Below the pieces are notes generated by a model. That model was not told the DNA's origin. It searched no databases and saw only the letters and a program-made list of their open reading frames with translations. Of a DNA stretch of 64,000 bases, positions 46,500-57,948 are shown one piece after another. Within the stretch, counting starts at the first letter, position 1; each line of letters starts with the position of its first letter. Where the stretch lies: the NCBI GenBank assembly GCA_029204225.1, contig CM055111.1, positions 8,630,864-8,694,863 on the forward strand, read 5' to 3'. Source of the stretch: Diphasiastrum complanatum. Its lineage: Eukaryota > Streptophyta > Lycopodiopsida > Lycopodiales > Lycopodiaceae. The position numbers and the translations under genes were made by a program.

Positions 46500-49400
46500 A
46501 AGATCAAGAATTGAGTATTCGATTGGAATGGTTCAAACTCATAATTTTATTAATTCTCGTCTTGTGCAAAAACTCAGTTTCAAAACTGAAGCTAGCAATC
46601 ATAGATATAAGTTTATCTAGCTTCAGGAGCAGAGTTGGAGACTTGGAACATAAAAGTCCCGAAGCTCCCAGTTTTGATACAAGGACACATAGAATTAGTT
46701 AATTTTCATGTTTTAGACCTAGCCTGCACTGATTTAATTTTGGGATATGAATGGTTATTTAGTAAATCGCCGTCTCTTATAAATGATGTTGAGAAGCATA
46801 TTCTCACTTTCAAGGAGGGTGTTATTTCATTAACTATAGAAATTTTGTCCGTTGGATAAAATTTCTATAGTAAATGAAATGGAAGCATTGGACTATTCAC
46901 AGTATGAAGTTTTTTTTCTATTTTTGCTATTCCAGTTGTGGATGTTCTTGAAATGTATCTAAATGGTTGTGACTTCTCAGCCATTCTGAACTTGGTAAAT
47001 TTAGATCATGAACAAGCAATGAAAGAACAGATCATAAATGACTTTAGAGATGGTTTTCCATCTGAATTACCTCATGGTTTACCACAATCTAGGTCAGTAG
47101 ACCACAAGATTGAGCTAATTCCAGGAAGTTAACCTGTCTCTAGACAACCTTATAGGTTTTCTCAGAAAGAGGAGATAGAGATTTCAAATCAAATAGAAAA
47201 TTATCTAAGGATGGGACATATACATCCTAGTAAATCACCATGGGGCGCTCTTGTTCTTTTTAAAGCAAAGAAAGATGGAGGTTTTCGAATGTGTGTGGAT
47301 TAGAAGGGCTTAAATAAAGTGACTGTCAAGAATAAATATCTGTTACCCAGGATGGATGACCTTGTAGATCGCTTGGGTTGAGCTCAATAGTGCACCAAGA
47401 TAGATCTCAAGACATGATACCATCAAATAAGAATTAAGTCAGAGGAAGACAGGATCTCGTTTTAGATTTGGTCATTATGAATTCTTAGTATTACCATTTG
47501 TCTTAACAAATTTGCCAGCAATGTTTGAACGATTTATTTTGTCTGTAAAATTGTTTTGATGAAACTCCGACAGGAGTTACTCTACACTAAAGAGTCCAAG
47601 TGTGAATTCTTTAAACAAGAGTTGCTTTATCTTGGTCTTCAAATCACAGTTAATGGGATCAAGATTGACGAAGATAAAATCAAGTTTGTGATTGAGTGGC
47701 CAATTCCAGGAACTGTGAAGCAAGTAAAATCAATTTAAAAATATATCGTTTTCTTTAGGAGATTTATTGAGGATTATGCTAAGGTAGCAGCACCGCTCAA
47801 TAATCTGACAAAAGGGATTGTTAATAAAAAGAAAAAAAAGAATCAACCTAGTCCGCCTGTTGTTTGGATCGAGGAATTGAATCTGTGTTTTGAGAAACTT
47901 AAAACATTGGTTGCTTCAGCTTCCGTGTTACAAATTGCAAATCTAGACTTACCTTGCATCATGAGAGCGGTTCTATTACAAAAGGATAGGCCACTAGTGT
48001 TTGAAAGCAAAAAATTCACTGGTCCTTTGTTGCATTATACTACGCAAGAAAAGGAATTGTTTGAAATAATCCATGCACTTAAAACCTGGCGCCACTACTT
48101 GTATGGTAGTAAGTTTATACTGTATACGGATCACCAGCCTCTTAAGTATTTTTGCAATCAACATGATCTTTGGGGGAGGAAAGCTCGATGGGCTGAATTG
48201 ATGCAAGAATTCGATCATGAAATCCGTTACATAAGAGGCAACTCTAATTAAGTTGTAGATGCTGTCATTTATCTAGATTTCCATGGACATATATCTTTCG
48301 CTGAGAGGAAAATATGAATCAAACTCCCATTCTGGTCATATTTGGAACATTGTTCGGATCGGAAGAAATGTGGACGGTGTTGAGTCAAGTTCACAGGGGA
48401 CTCAACTAACAAAGAAAGATAAGAAGATTGTGGGACAAGTTACCATTCGAGATGGATTGCTATTTGTTGTGTACCTGGGGATGAGGAGCTCAAACGCAAG
48501 ATTTTGTTTGAATGTCATGACATACCCTATGTAGGACATCCCGGTATACATAGGACTTTGGACTTGGTTAAAAGAGAGTTTTATTGGCCAAAGCTCAAAC
48601 GATATGTCGAGTAATATGTTATTAAATGCAAGCCCTATCAACTAGCAAAGGCTAAATGCCATAAGCCTGGTAGTTTGTTGCATCCGTTAGATATCCCTGA
48701 TAAGAGATGGGAAAGCATATCTATGGATTTTGTAGTTGAACTTCCTAAGACCCAACGACAAAATGATTCTATTTGGGTTGTAGTGGATCGGTTAAAAGTT
48801 AGATGTTTTCATACCAGTAAATTCGACTATAAAGGCTTCTGATTTAGCCCAGATCTTTGTTGAAAGATTATTTTGGTTGTATGGTCTGCCAAGTGACATT
48901 GTTAGTGATAGAGATCCTAAGTTCACAGGTCACTTTTGGTCAGCAGTATTCCATAAATTGGAAACTTCTTTGAGTTTGAGTTCTTATGATCACCCTGAAT
49001 CAGATGGCCAGACAGAAAGGACTAATCAAACTATGGAAGTTATTTTGAGGACGTTTTCTCACAGGCAATCTCATTGGGAAGATTAACTCCCACTGGTTGA
49101 GTTTGCATATAATAATAGAAAACATTTCGCTACAGGTTAAGCTTTTATGCATATGTACGGCTTTCAACCTAGATCTCCAGTAAATGTTGAGATGAAGTCT
49201 GTTAAGATCCAGAAGGTTGCTAATTTCTTGCATGATATGCAAGAGATGTTTCAAGTGGCTAAGGATAGTATCCGTAGTACTCAGGATAGAGTTAAACACT
49301 ATACGGATTTTAAGAGATCTCCAACATATTTCAAAGTTGATGATTGGGTATACCTTAGGATTCCAAAAGATTGTAAGACGTTATGTACAGGGAAGCATTA

Positions 49401-49574
49401 CAAACTATCCACCCATTTTTGTGGACCATTCAGGAGAATTGGTTCTTTGGCGTATGAACTCGATCTTCAAGGAAAATCGGATGCACACCCAATATTTCAT
49501 GTAAGTCATTTGAAACTAAGTTCACATGAAGGTGATACAGTTGGATCGGATGAGAATTTATCCCATTTGAAAGA
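46500..49574 (+). pseudogene. Ty3/gypsy protease-RT-RNase H-integrase, heavily mutated
   Basis: Long pol remnant in three frames. Protease tail: HNFINSRLVQKLSF and LDLACTDLILGYEWL. RT: ELPHGLPQSRSVDHKIELIP at about 47060, then RFSQKEE, HPSKSPWGALVLF, GFRMCVD. The RT catalytic YxDD zone is deleted: the sequence passes from the FVLTN zone to LLYTKESKCEFFKQELLYLG near 47570. RNase H: FESKKFTGPLLHYTTQEKEL and YGSKFILYTDHQPLKYF near 48110. Integrase: SDIVSDRDPKFTGHFW near 48890 and SYDHPESDGQTERTNQTMEV near 48985. C-terminal: KVDDWVYLRIPKD and HPIFHVSHLKLS. Many stops and a missing zinc domain. It is an old copy. Confidence 0.92.
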
Positions 49575-51379
49575 TCCATATCCTATAGCACAGGCATTTT
49601 TGTTTCCACGATGTCATTTTTGTGTATCAACCCAACAGGGTTGGCTCAACTGGTTAGCTTGGCATCCAAAGTTTCTTTGGTCCCAGGTTCGAGCCTCCCC
49701 TTGGAAACCAAGAAGCATTTTTGTGTACTAAAAGGACTGATATACCTTTAGTCCCTTGATCTCAAGTGTGACAATTTGGCATCACACCATCCCTCTCAGG
49801 TGTGTAGTGTGGTCTTGGTCTTGGGGGTTTGGATGTATGATTTAGGTCTCTCATAACATTCAACTCATCCCTTACTGTCCGTTGACTACAATCTAGGATT
49901 GGATTCCTCATTGCTTGACATTTAGATGTAGTGATGTAAACTGCCTCAATAATCATGGCTCTAGATACCGCCTCTTCAAAAGGGGAGATTCCAGATTGGC
50001 ATACTACTAATTGTATATCCGGTTGTAGGCCCTTAGGAAAAAAGTGAGCACTAATTAAGATGATACCTCTATTGCTAGCCCTATATTCAATTTTCGAATG
50101 AGCTCCTTGAGTTGTTTGATATACAAGCGTACTGATACTCCTAGTTCTTGTTGTATCATGGTTAGAGTGAACATTAGAATATCAACATTGTATCTAGGTC
50201 CAAACTCTGCTAAAAATAGTTCAAACAATTTTTTTCAAGTGGTGATGGAAGCTTTGGGTAGATTATAGTACCAACGCCTAGCTTTTCCTATCAAAGTTGT
50301 GGAAAATAATATCATCCTATGCGTAGGATTTACAATGACGTTAACAACAACTAGTGTCTCAAAATGTTTGAGATGCTCGTGAGCATTGTTTCTATGGAAT
50401 TGCGGTAAGGAATGTGAAGAATTTCAGATCATTAAGATCAAAAACATCCTTTTGATCTTTGGTTAGAAAGATAACAAATCACCAACCTCGCCAATGTAGA
50501 AAAATCAACATCTACTCTATGAATGAGATGCAAACTCTAATAGATCTTGATCAAACATCAATCAAAACATGAAATGAAGTTTCTGTCCATACCAAAACAG
50601 CGAGCTACTATATTTCACACATGTGGATCCGAATATACCATAAATTGAGCATTCTACACACAAAATTGCAAGATATCACCAATATAGTGCACCAATGGAT
50701 AGATGACCCAAATAGAACTCATGTACAAGCATGAAATGAGATGTGAGAGAGAGAGAAGCTTCTCTTCCCCAAGTTACATCCTTTTATAACAGGTCCAACC
50801 CTAATTTCAAACTTTGGTTTCCCTCCATAATGAAAAACCCCACTATGTTGTGACTAGATTCAATGTCTCTACTACTCAAATTGGATCTATCAAAAACTCG
50901 TGTACTACACTTTTCCACACTTTTCAAAAGTGTTTATTGAAATGCCTTTAGACTAATGTAACTCATTAGAGGAGTTCTAAGTCCAAAAAGAGCCCTTTGT
51001 AAAGATTCCCTTTTTATTTTTTCTCAAATTTTTCTTACACATGGACCAATCAAAACAGTCAAATTTGAAATCTACGTAACATAACTTTTTGAGTCCACAT
51101 TTTGATTCCACTTAAAAAATGGCATAACTTCTTAGTGGTAAGTCCAATTTGAGCATAGTTTAGTGCGTTGGAAAGCACTTTCCAATGATATGTTATATGA
51201 CATACTTTTGAGCTATAGATAATAGTTATGGCAAGTCAAATTTATTAGCTATTTTAATAATACAAAACGAATCTTTGCACGAATTCATATAAGGCCCTTT
51301 TGGATCTCAAAACTCTCCTAATATTAAAAATTCAAATTCTAAGTCTAATATAAAATTGGCCTCAATTGCCAAATAAACC
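49575..51379 (-). repeat. Left palindrome arm, outer part: gypsy 5' half (minus)
   Basis: Inverted copy of 58916-60630. It holds, on the minus strand, a family-G LTR ending at about 50495 (with TATA box TATAAAAGG near 50780-50790), a primer-site zone TTGGCGAGGTTGGTG, then gypsy gag, ending QRTVRDELNVMRDL and HYTPERDGVMPNCHT at about 49762. The 64-codon gag tail differs from its mirror copy at only two residues. It contains one SINE that the mirror arm lacks. Confidence 0.88.
49627..49715 (+). mobile_element. tRNA-derived SINE, 89 bp, with 12-bp target duplication
   Basis: Flanked by exact copies of catttttgtgta at 49615-49626 and 49716-49727. The insert has an A box (tggctcaactgg near 49642) and a B box (ggttcgagcc at 49686-49695) at tRNA-like spacing, so it can be transcribed by RNA polymerase III. 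The mirror arm at about 60580-60593 holds the uninterrupted site, showing the insertion happened after the arms were formed. Confidence 0.85.
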
Positions 51380-51414
51380 AATATAGCAAATTTGACTAAA
51401 CTAGCTGAAATCTT

Positions 51415-52450
51415 TCACACTCCCTCTTCAACTAGATTTAGCATAGACTTTGATAACACTCCAAGTGATGTCCTATGCTTCCTAAACGATTCTTTTCCCA
51501 ATGTTCTGGTAAAGATATCAGCTACACATTCTCTTGAAAAAGCATGTTGAAGTTCCACCTCCTTTGCCATGACTTGCTCCCTCACAAAATGATATGCCAC
51601 TTCCATATGCTTGCTCTTAGCATGAATGATAGGATTGATTGCCAACTCTTGGGCTAATAGGTTGTCACAAAAGATGATTGGGCGTTTTAAAAAATCCACC
51701 AAGTGAAGATCCTTGATCATCCTCTTGGGCCATATCATCTCCTTTGTGCAATGAGTAAGTGCTTTGTACTCGGCCTCACTAGATGACAATGAGATAGTGG
51801 CTTGTTTCTTTGACATCCAAGATATAGCTCCATCACCTATGAAAATACATTGAGCACTAATGGATTTCTTATCCATTTGATCTCTAGAAAAGTACGAATC
51901 AATATGCCAAAATCTCGAGTTGCGCCATGATATACCTCAAAACTCATTTTTCTAGCTTCCAATGCTCCTCACTAGGATCTTGCATAAATTGACTCAATCT
52001 ATCAACACAATAGCTTAGATCTGGACTTGTGATGGTTAGATAGATAAGTGACCCAACTAGCTTTCTATAGAGAGTAATGTCCTTGAAGGATCTTTCATTA
52101 CCTCTTATAGTTAGCTTTACATAAGACTCCATAGGTGTTTCACAAGATTTTGCATCTACCATATGAAATCTTTCTAGAATAGATTTAGCATACTTCTCTT
52201 GACAAATGAAAGTAGTTTGAGAAGATCTAATCACATTGTATTCCTAAAATGTAATGTAAATGACCAAGATTATGCACCTCAAATTCCTTCTTAAGAGCAC
52301 TATTGATATCCTCCACATCTTGATTGTTTCTACCACTCGAGATGAAGATTAGCAAGATTGTAACATCATTTCCAACAAACCTGTAATAAAGTGAATGATC
52401 ATAGTAACTCATAACAAACCCTTGAGAGAGTAAAAAAGCGTTAAGCTTTT
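51415..52450 (-). pseudogene. Copia RT C-terminus and RNase H
   Basis: The 153-codon frame at 51876-51415 holds the RNase H: FIGDGAISWMSKKQATISLS, SSSEAEYKALTHCTKE, FCDNLLAQELAINP and KSKHMEVAYHFVREQV, then ADIFTRTL. RT upstream (52234-51944 and 52412-52227) has SYYDHSLYYRFVGND, in which the YVDD zone has decayed to FISSG, and LGHLHYILGIQ. It lies in the left palindrome arm but not in the right one. Confidence 0.88.
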
Positions 52451-53624
52451 TGGTGGAGAAATTAGGCGGGAAAATGGGTTAGAGGCTATAACTTTCAAAT
52501 CTGTCCAAACCAACCTTCGCAGACCTGGCAGCACCTTCTACCACATCAGTAGAAGCTATTGTACTTTTTGCGAGAGTTAATTCTCAGCCATTTTGCCAAA
52601 ATAGCCAAAAAAAACAGCCAAAAAAATAAAAAAGACTATAAAACTTTTAAAATACTACTAAGTATCCTTCGTAGAGCTCTTGGAAGTTCCATCTCACTGA
52701 GACCAGGACACGGAGAAGTTTGCCAGAGTTCCTTGCAGAGTAAGACCCTCTGCGAAGGTTCCCAAGATCCAGAATAGCAAAATCTAAGACAAAACCCTCG
52801 CAAACATCAAAATTTTAAATTTTTGTAGGAACTAACCTTCACAAAAGCTTTTGAAGTTCCATCTCAGTGAGACAAGGACATAGAAGAGCATGTGAGAGTT
52901 GGTTTGAATTATTGATTATTCTCTGAGGTGAAAAGTGATTATGAGCCCTCGTAGACAACAATAACTCTTGCACCACTGAGAACTAACCTTCACAAACCAT
53001 CCCATTGTCTTTAGAATGTCATTTTCTATCAGTGATGAAGTCTGCAAGAGTTAGTTTGAGATATTGAATGTTCTGTGAGCCAAAAGGTGATTTTGAACCC
53101 TCGCAAACATCAATAACTCTCGCACCATGAGAAGTAACCTTCACAAACCATCCCATTCTCTTTAAAATGCTGTTTTCCATCAGTGATGAAGTCTGCGAGA
53201 GTTAGCTTCCAATATTGAATGATCTGTAAGGAAACAAGTGAATTTTTTTTATCTAAGGGACCTTCACAAACATCAATAACCTTTGCATCTGCAAGAGTTA
53301 ATCTTCACAGGTTTGACATAAGTTAGATCTCTGACCCAGATCCAACTACTATGTACATTGAGTTTTTGTGATCCAAATGAAACCAAATCAATTTATACTT
53401 GTTTCTCAGGTTGAAGGCCGTACTACAACCTGTAGTACACGTAAGGACTCAGATTTAAGTCTTTGATCTTGTTTATTGATTATCCATACTTGTTATGTGT
53501 CAAATTGCTAATCTAGATCAGCATTTATTGTCTAGTTTTTTTATGCATTGTTAAGCAAGCACATAATCTCTCTTGTGGATCTTCTAAGATCCATTTTTGG
53601 TCCTCAAAGTATTGTACTTTCACA
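52451..53624 (+). mobile_element. Copia 5' LTR region with tandem repeats
   Basis: Ends TACTTTCACA just before a primer site at 53625. Between about 52910 and 53210 it holds two tandem copies of a roughly 140-bp unit ending gatgaagtctgc(a/g)agagttag, both with aaccttcacaaaccatcccat. The LTR start was not located. Confidence 0.6.
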
Positions 53625-53637
53625 TGGTATCAGAGCC
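53625..53637 (+). other. Copia primer-binding site
   Basis: tggtatcagagcc directly after the LTR end, the tRNA-iMet-type site. Confidence 0.9.
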
Positions 53638-54280
53638 AAGTACAAGGGCTTTGATCTTAGATTTGTACAAGAGATTCAATCATTTTTTTGTCCAAAAATA
53701 GCCAATATTGGCAAGATTTGATTGTAAGTAGATTTCACATCATCTTATCTTCATTCCATCTTTGTGAGGGAGTGCTAGATCTGAGATTATAAGTCCATTT
53801 GTTGGATTAGAAATCTAATTTGAGTGAAACACTACAAGAGAGAGACCTTAGTGAGTTTCTAGAGACAATCAAATCCATTTCTTGGCAAGATTTGTTTGAA
53901 AGTAGTTTTCACTTCATCTTATCTTCATTCCAGCTTTGCGATGGAGTGATAGAACTGTCATTATAAGTCCATTTGTTGGATTAGAAATCAAATTTGAGTG
54001 AAAGACTGCAAGTGTGAGACCTTTGTGGGTTTCAAGTCAATCAAATCTATTTCTTGTTTGTAGATGTCGTTAGTAAGATGGGATCTGCTAGAGCATACCT
54101 TCTAGAAGCTAGTGAGAGATTGAATTCTACAAAATATGCTATTTGGAAGGTCAGGATGGAGTCACTCTTGGTGCTCCAAGACCTTTATGAATTCTTGATT
54201 GAAGATGAAGATGAACTCTAGGTGCACAAGAGTTAGCTAGATACAAGAAGAGATCTAGGCTTGCACTTCATTGTGTGAAG
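53638..54280 (+). pseudogene. Copia leader and gag N-terminus
   Basis: The leader holds a direct duplication of about 175 bp (ttgttggattagaaatc occurs near 53798 and 53973). Gag begins ATG at about 54077 (MGSARAYLLEASERLNS) and includes AIWKVRMESLLVLQDLYEFL, the DUF4219-like start of copia gag. A one-base change breaks the frame near 54220. The match ends at 54280, at the junction with a family-G LTR. Confidence 0.75.
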
Positions 54281-54282
54281 GC

Positions 54283-54781
54283 CAAATAGGGCTTGGACCT
54301 GTTATAAAAAGATGTAACTCGTGGAGAGACAAATCTTCTCTCTTCTCTCTCTCATTTCATCATTATACATGGTCCTCTTTGGGTTCTGCTACTCATTGGT
54401 GCACTCTCATGATGTTATCTTGCAATTCTATGTGTAGAATGATCATTTATTGCTATTTTCGGTTCCACACATGTGAAGTACAGTAGGGTATCGTAATTGT
54501 ACGGACATCAACTATATTTTATGTTTTGGTTCATGTCTGATTAGTATCTCATAGAGTTTGCATCTCATTTTGTAGGTAGATGCTGATTTTTCTACATTGG
54601 CAGGATTGTTGGTTTGCTCCTTATTGTAACCAAAGATCAGGGACATGGATTGGATCTTGAATGATTTGAAATCCTTCACATTTGTATCAATCTAACCTGA
54701 ATCAAATGAAATAAAAAACACATAAATGTCACTCAAAATTATTCCTGTGGATTCAGATTGAACCAATAAGCAACTTCTAAT
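54283..54781 (+). mobile_element. Family-G LTR and leader (left inner arm)
   Basis: TATA box gttataaaaag at about 54301, followed by a CT-rich stretch; the LTR ends TTTTTCTACA at 54596, before ttggcaggattgttgg, the same primer-site zone as in the outer arms. Mirrored at 57949-58438. Confidence 0.7.
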
Positions 54782-54802
54782 GATTTCAACAAGTTGGAAT
54801 CC

Positions 54803-55219
54803 TCACTCCATCAAAATCCCCATCCGATGGGAGTGTACCAAAAGTTTGCTAGGCTCGGTTTTTTTTTTGCCATTATTTTTCTTTTTGGCTCCTACTCCAC
54901 CCACGTCTCCAAATAAGACTTGCAACATTTCATCTTGAAACCTAATCGGTGCTTGAAACTTGTCCCACAATGTTTGCAACTCAATACACCTTTCTATTAT
55001 TTGGTCTGCCAAAGTTATTTCCTCTACTTCTTGGTCATCTCCAAGGTTTTCGAGCTCCTCAAATTCTACTTCCTCGTGAGGGAAATTGTGCAACACATCT
55101 TCATGCAAGAGAATATCTTCATGATCCTCTTCTGATTGAGGAAATACCAAGTTGGAAAGTAAATTGCCATATTTTTGTTGAAGTGATTGGTGCCTGCTGA
55201 AAGTGGAAGGAGGAACCAT
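54803..55219 (-). CDS. Unrecognised acidic frame beside terminal repeat copy C
   Basis: A 138-codon frame, partly inside the repeat. It has an acidic middle (HEDVLHNFPHEEVEFEELEN), a leucine-containing helix (IIERCIELQTLWDKFQAP) and a lysine-rich tail (KKKNNGKKK). I do not recognise it. It lies where the transposase lies beside copy A, so it may be another exon of the same transposon gene. Confidence 0.3.
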   Translation of the reverse strand: MVPPSTFSRHQSLQQKYGNLLSNLVFPQSEEDHEDILLHEDVLHNFPHEEVEFEELENLGDDQEVEEITLADQIIERCIELQTLWDKFQAPIRFQDEMLQVLFGDVGGVGAKKKNNGKKKTEPSKLLVHSHRMGILME

Positions 55220-55935
55220 TTTTCCACCACCATAGTAAGACGAGCATGTGCACCATACCCTTCTAGACGTTCTATGTAGGTTAGAAGTAGGTTGTGCACA
55301 TTCTATAGAAGTTGAACCAAATGCCAGTTCTGACCATAGTTATTTGAATCATCTGCCACTTCTGACCATAGTTATTTGCCATTGTTCAAGCTGATTTTGC
55401 TCACGTGGCAACTTCCTCACTCCAGCTTGAACCAGGCCCATTTTCTAGACTTTCAACGAGCCATGTCAAATTATTGAGTCATTGGACATCATTGAGCACC
55501 TGATTCAATGGAAACTATTCTCTCAATCACCTATTGTTAAGAGACGCTATGGGAAAATTTTGATTTATAAGGGTGAAAATTGAGCTATCTTGGGTCATGG
55601 ACATCAAATTTGATCTATCTTGTGATGTGATTCAATGCCACCAAACTCAATCAATCTGAATGTACTGCACTTGATATTGGTTTAATTTGATCACTCAATT
55701 AGCCATGCCAAGTGAAAATAGTTTTAGCTATTTCAAGTGATAGCAACCAATTCTATCCATGAGAGATTGAACTTGAGTAATTGGAATGTTCTGAAGTTAA
55801 GATTGGTTGACATAAATTACTCGATGATCTATGTCCAATGACAAGGACAAAAATCACAGCATAAGCATCAAACATGAGCTATTTAGATCGATGTACGTGA
55901 ATGTCCCACACTCGAGATTCCTCTAATTCAATCAC
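55166..55935 (-). repeat. Terminal repeat copy C (inverted)
   Basis: Reverse complement of 1-782. It ends at 55935, exactly where copia RT sequence breaks in the middle of its TRPDL motif, so the two were joined by insertion or rearrangement. Confidence 0.9.
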
Positions 55936-56613
55936 AAGCCTAGTGATTGTTAACCAAATTAAGGAGCCAATAAGACTCCTGAAAAGGGTGATGTCCTTGA
56001 AGGATCTTTCATCTCCCTTGTTAGGATTTTTTACAATATGCTCCATTGGTGTACCTATGCTCTTACAATTCTCCATATGAAATTTTTTCAGCATTGATAG
56101 AGCATATCTGGATTGACATATAAAAGCATAATCATCATGAAAGTCAATCTCTAGGCCTAAGATATAATGGATCTTTCCTAGATCTTGCATTTTAAACTCA
56201 CCTCCAAATGCAACTTTAGTTTTTTCAACTAGATTGATGCAACTTCCACAAAGGCTAATGTCATCTACATAAATGAGAAGAATGACAAGAGCACTAGCAA
56301 TAAACTTTAGATACATGGACGGATCATAGTTACTTAGGATAAATCCTAGTGAGATAAGAAAAGAGTTGAGTTTAGCATACCATGATCTTGGTGCTTTCTT
56401 GAGTCCATAAAGACTTTTGAAAAGCAAGCAAACTTTTGATTCATCCTTGATGAATCCTTGAGGTTGCTCCATATAGATTTTCTCTTCAAGGTATCCACTG
56501 AGAAATGCCTTGGAAACATCTAATTGGAACACCTTCCATTTGAAATAACAAGCAATAGATATGATGATTCTTATTGTCACCATCTTTGCAATACGTGCAA
56601 AGATCTCTTACGT
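55936..56613 (-). pseudogene. Copia RT fragment
   Basis: Minus frame with EIFARIAKMVTIRI, the usual KWKVFQLDVSKAFLSGYLEE block, GLKKAPRSWYAKL, and an intact LLIYVDDISL box, then HYILGLEID. About 225 codons are open. The 5' end is cut next to the lipid-transfer fragment; an in-frame stop replaces a Tyr in the DYEE position at 56609. The 3' end is cut by copy C. Confidence 0.9.
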
Positions 56614-56854
56614 CAGTGCTCAGTGCAATTCTAACAACTTTGGGTCCTTGACTGGGTGCCTCTCGGCTGCTGGCAATCGGCCTATGAAGCCCTCACAAAA
56701 TTGTTGTAATGCACTCAAGGCATATCAGGGAAAAGCTCAATGTTTGTGCGCTACTCTGACTGCAGCGAAACAAAAAGTTGATTTGAATGAATAAATGTCG
56801 ATTCTTTCCGTTGGCATTCGATCCAAATGCACCAATGGCGTCCGACAGTGTTAA
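56612..56854 (+). pseudogene. Lipid-transfer-like 8-cysteine protein, truncated and with an in-frame stop
   Basis: Reads SAQCNSNNFGSLTGC, then NCC, CLC, and after a TAA (56792-56794) continues in the same frame MSILSVGIRSKC and RQC before a stop. The eight cysteines (C-C-CC-CxC-C-C) fit the non-specific lipid-transfer/DIR1-like fold, which carries lipids outside the cell. The signal peptide is missing: the upstream bases are antisense copia RT, so the apparent start residues before SAQC are not part of the gene. The premature stop would remove the last two cysteines. Confidence 0.72.
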
Positions 56855-57948
56855 AGATCAGTTTTCCTTAGCCAGATTGTACTTTCATGTCGCGATGATG
56901 GGTGGCTCTTGGGAATCAAGATTTACAACTTTGACAATGTCAAAGTGGATCTCCGGAGTGCGTAGGTGTTTTTTATTGCACAATTTGGATTTCAACATTG
57001 TCCGACTTGACTTCATGCAGAAGGTGCAGCATTATTTGATCAAAGTTCTAATCAAAGCCCGAAATAAATAATCTTGTGAAGTGTCATGGGACCGCCACCA
57101 GTTTTGGTGGGGGATATCGTTGGAGGATTTTCGGATCCTGAGGCAACCCTAACCCTAGTTAATAAGTGAGAGGGATTTGGCACCCTGCGTGTGTAAGTCC
57201 AACCCGATGATCACATAGTTAATTGATAATTAGAAAGTCAATAAAAGGAATTTAGGCCTTTTTGCAAGACTTTTAATGTTGCAGGCCTAAATATCAAGTT
57301 AGTGAATAAAGTTGGGACTCCCGCCAAAATTGGTTCAAATTCAAATTCAAATTGGTTCCCTCCAATTATTGAATGGGTTCCCATTCTTTTGTAAATTTGA
57401 ATAGTTAGGAAAGTAGAAATAGGCCAATAGGATTTTGAGGCCAAGGCCCTCCTCTCCACTATAAATAGGGGAAAACTCGAGTTGCTCCTCATGTTTTCAA
57501 TTTCATTTCAATACAAGCAGATTGGTTCTCTTATGGAATGGATATGTGAATGTTCTTGCTCTCAATCTCTATTCCTCCATCTTTTATGCTTTTATTGTAT
57601 TTTCTAATTGATTGGATTTGAATGTTATTGGAATCAGTAATTCTTATGCCTTTTTTGAGAGAGAAGGGAGAGAGAAAAAGAGTAAGCTATTATCATTTTG
57701 GATCTTAAGCTTAATGGATGTAGTGTCAATGTTAGTGTTAATGGATGATAGAGATATGCTATCGCTCTCACGGGATCGCGTGACGACTGCCTTCATCTCC
57801 TTGATGCTCGTGTGCTTGGATCTTGGATTTAGGATAGGATAAATAATACCACTACAACAAGAAACTTGTAGAGTTCTCATCCTAAAATGCAATTCTAGCT
57901 AAAATTGTGTTCAAATTTGCTTGCATTGATAGAATAGTTTTGATTAGA
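56855..57948 (+). promoter_or_regulatory. Promoter- or LTR-like region with TATA box
   Basis: Contains ctccactataaataggg at about 57453-57469, a good TATA box, and a triplicated attcaaattcaaattcaaatt run near 57333. No LTR ends were found, and no convincing frame follows. It may be a solo LTR or the promoter of something lost. Confidence 0.4.

Noticed and set aside
51380-53811. The 2.4-kb extra DNA in the left palindrome arm as a single transposon insertion
   Set aside because: No TG...CA ends or target duplication at its borders, and it contains parts of two copia elements on opposite strands.
54271-54486. Matching 71-codon frames at 54271 (plus) and 58238 (minus)
   Set aside because: They lie in the mirrored family-G LTR and read through its TATA region; similarity comes from the palindrome.
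56561-56611. Apparent signal peptide upstream of the 8-cysteine core
   Set aside because: These codons are antisense to the copia RT motif EIFARIAKM, so they do not belong to the lipid-transfer gene.
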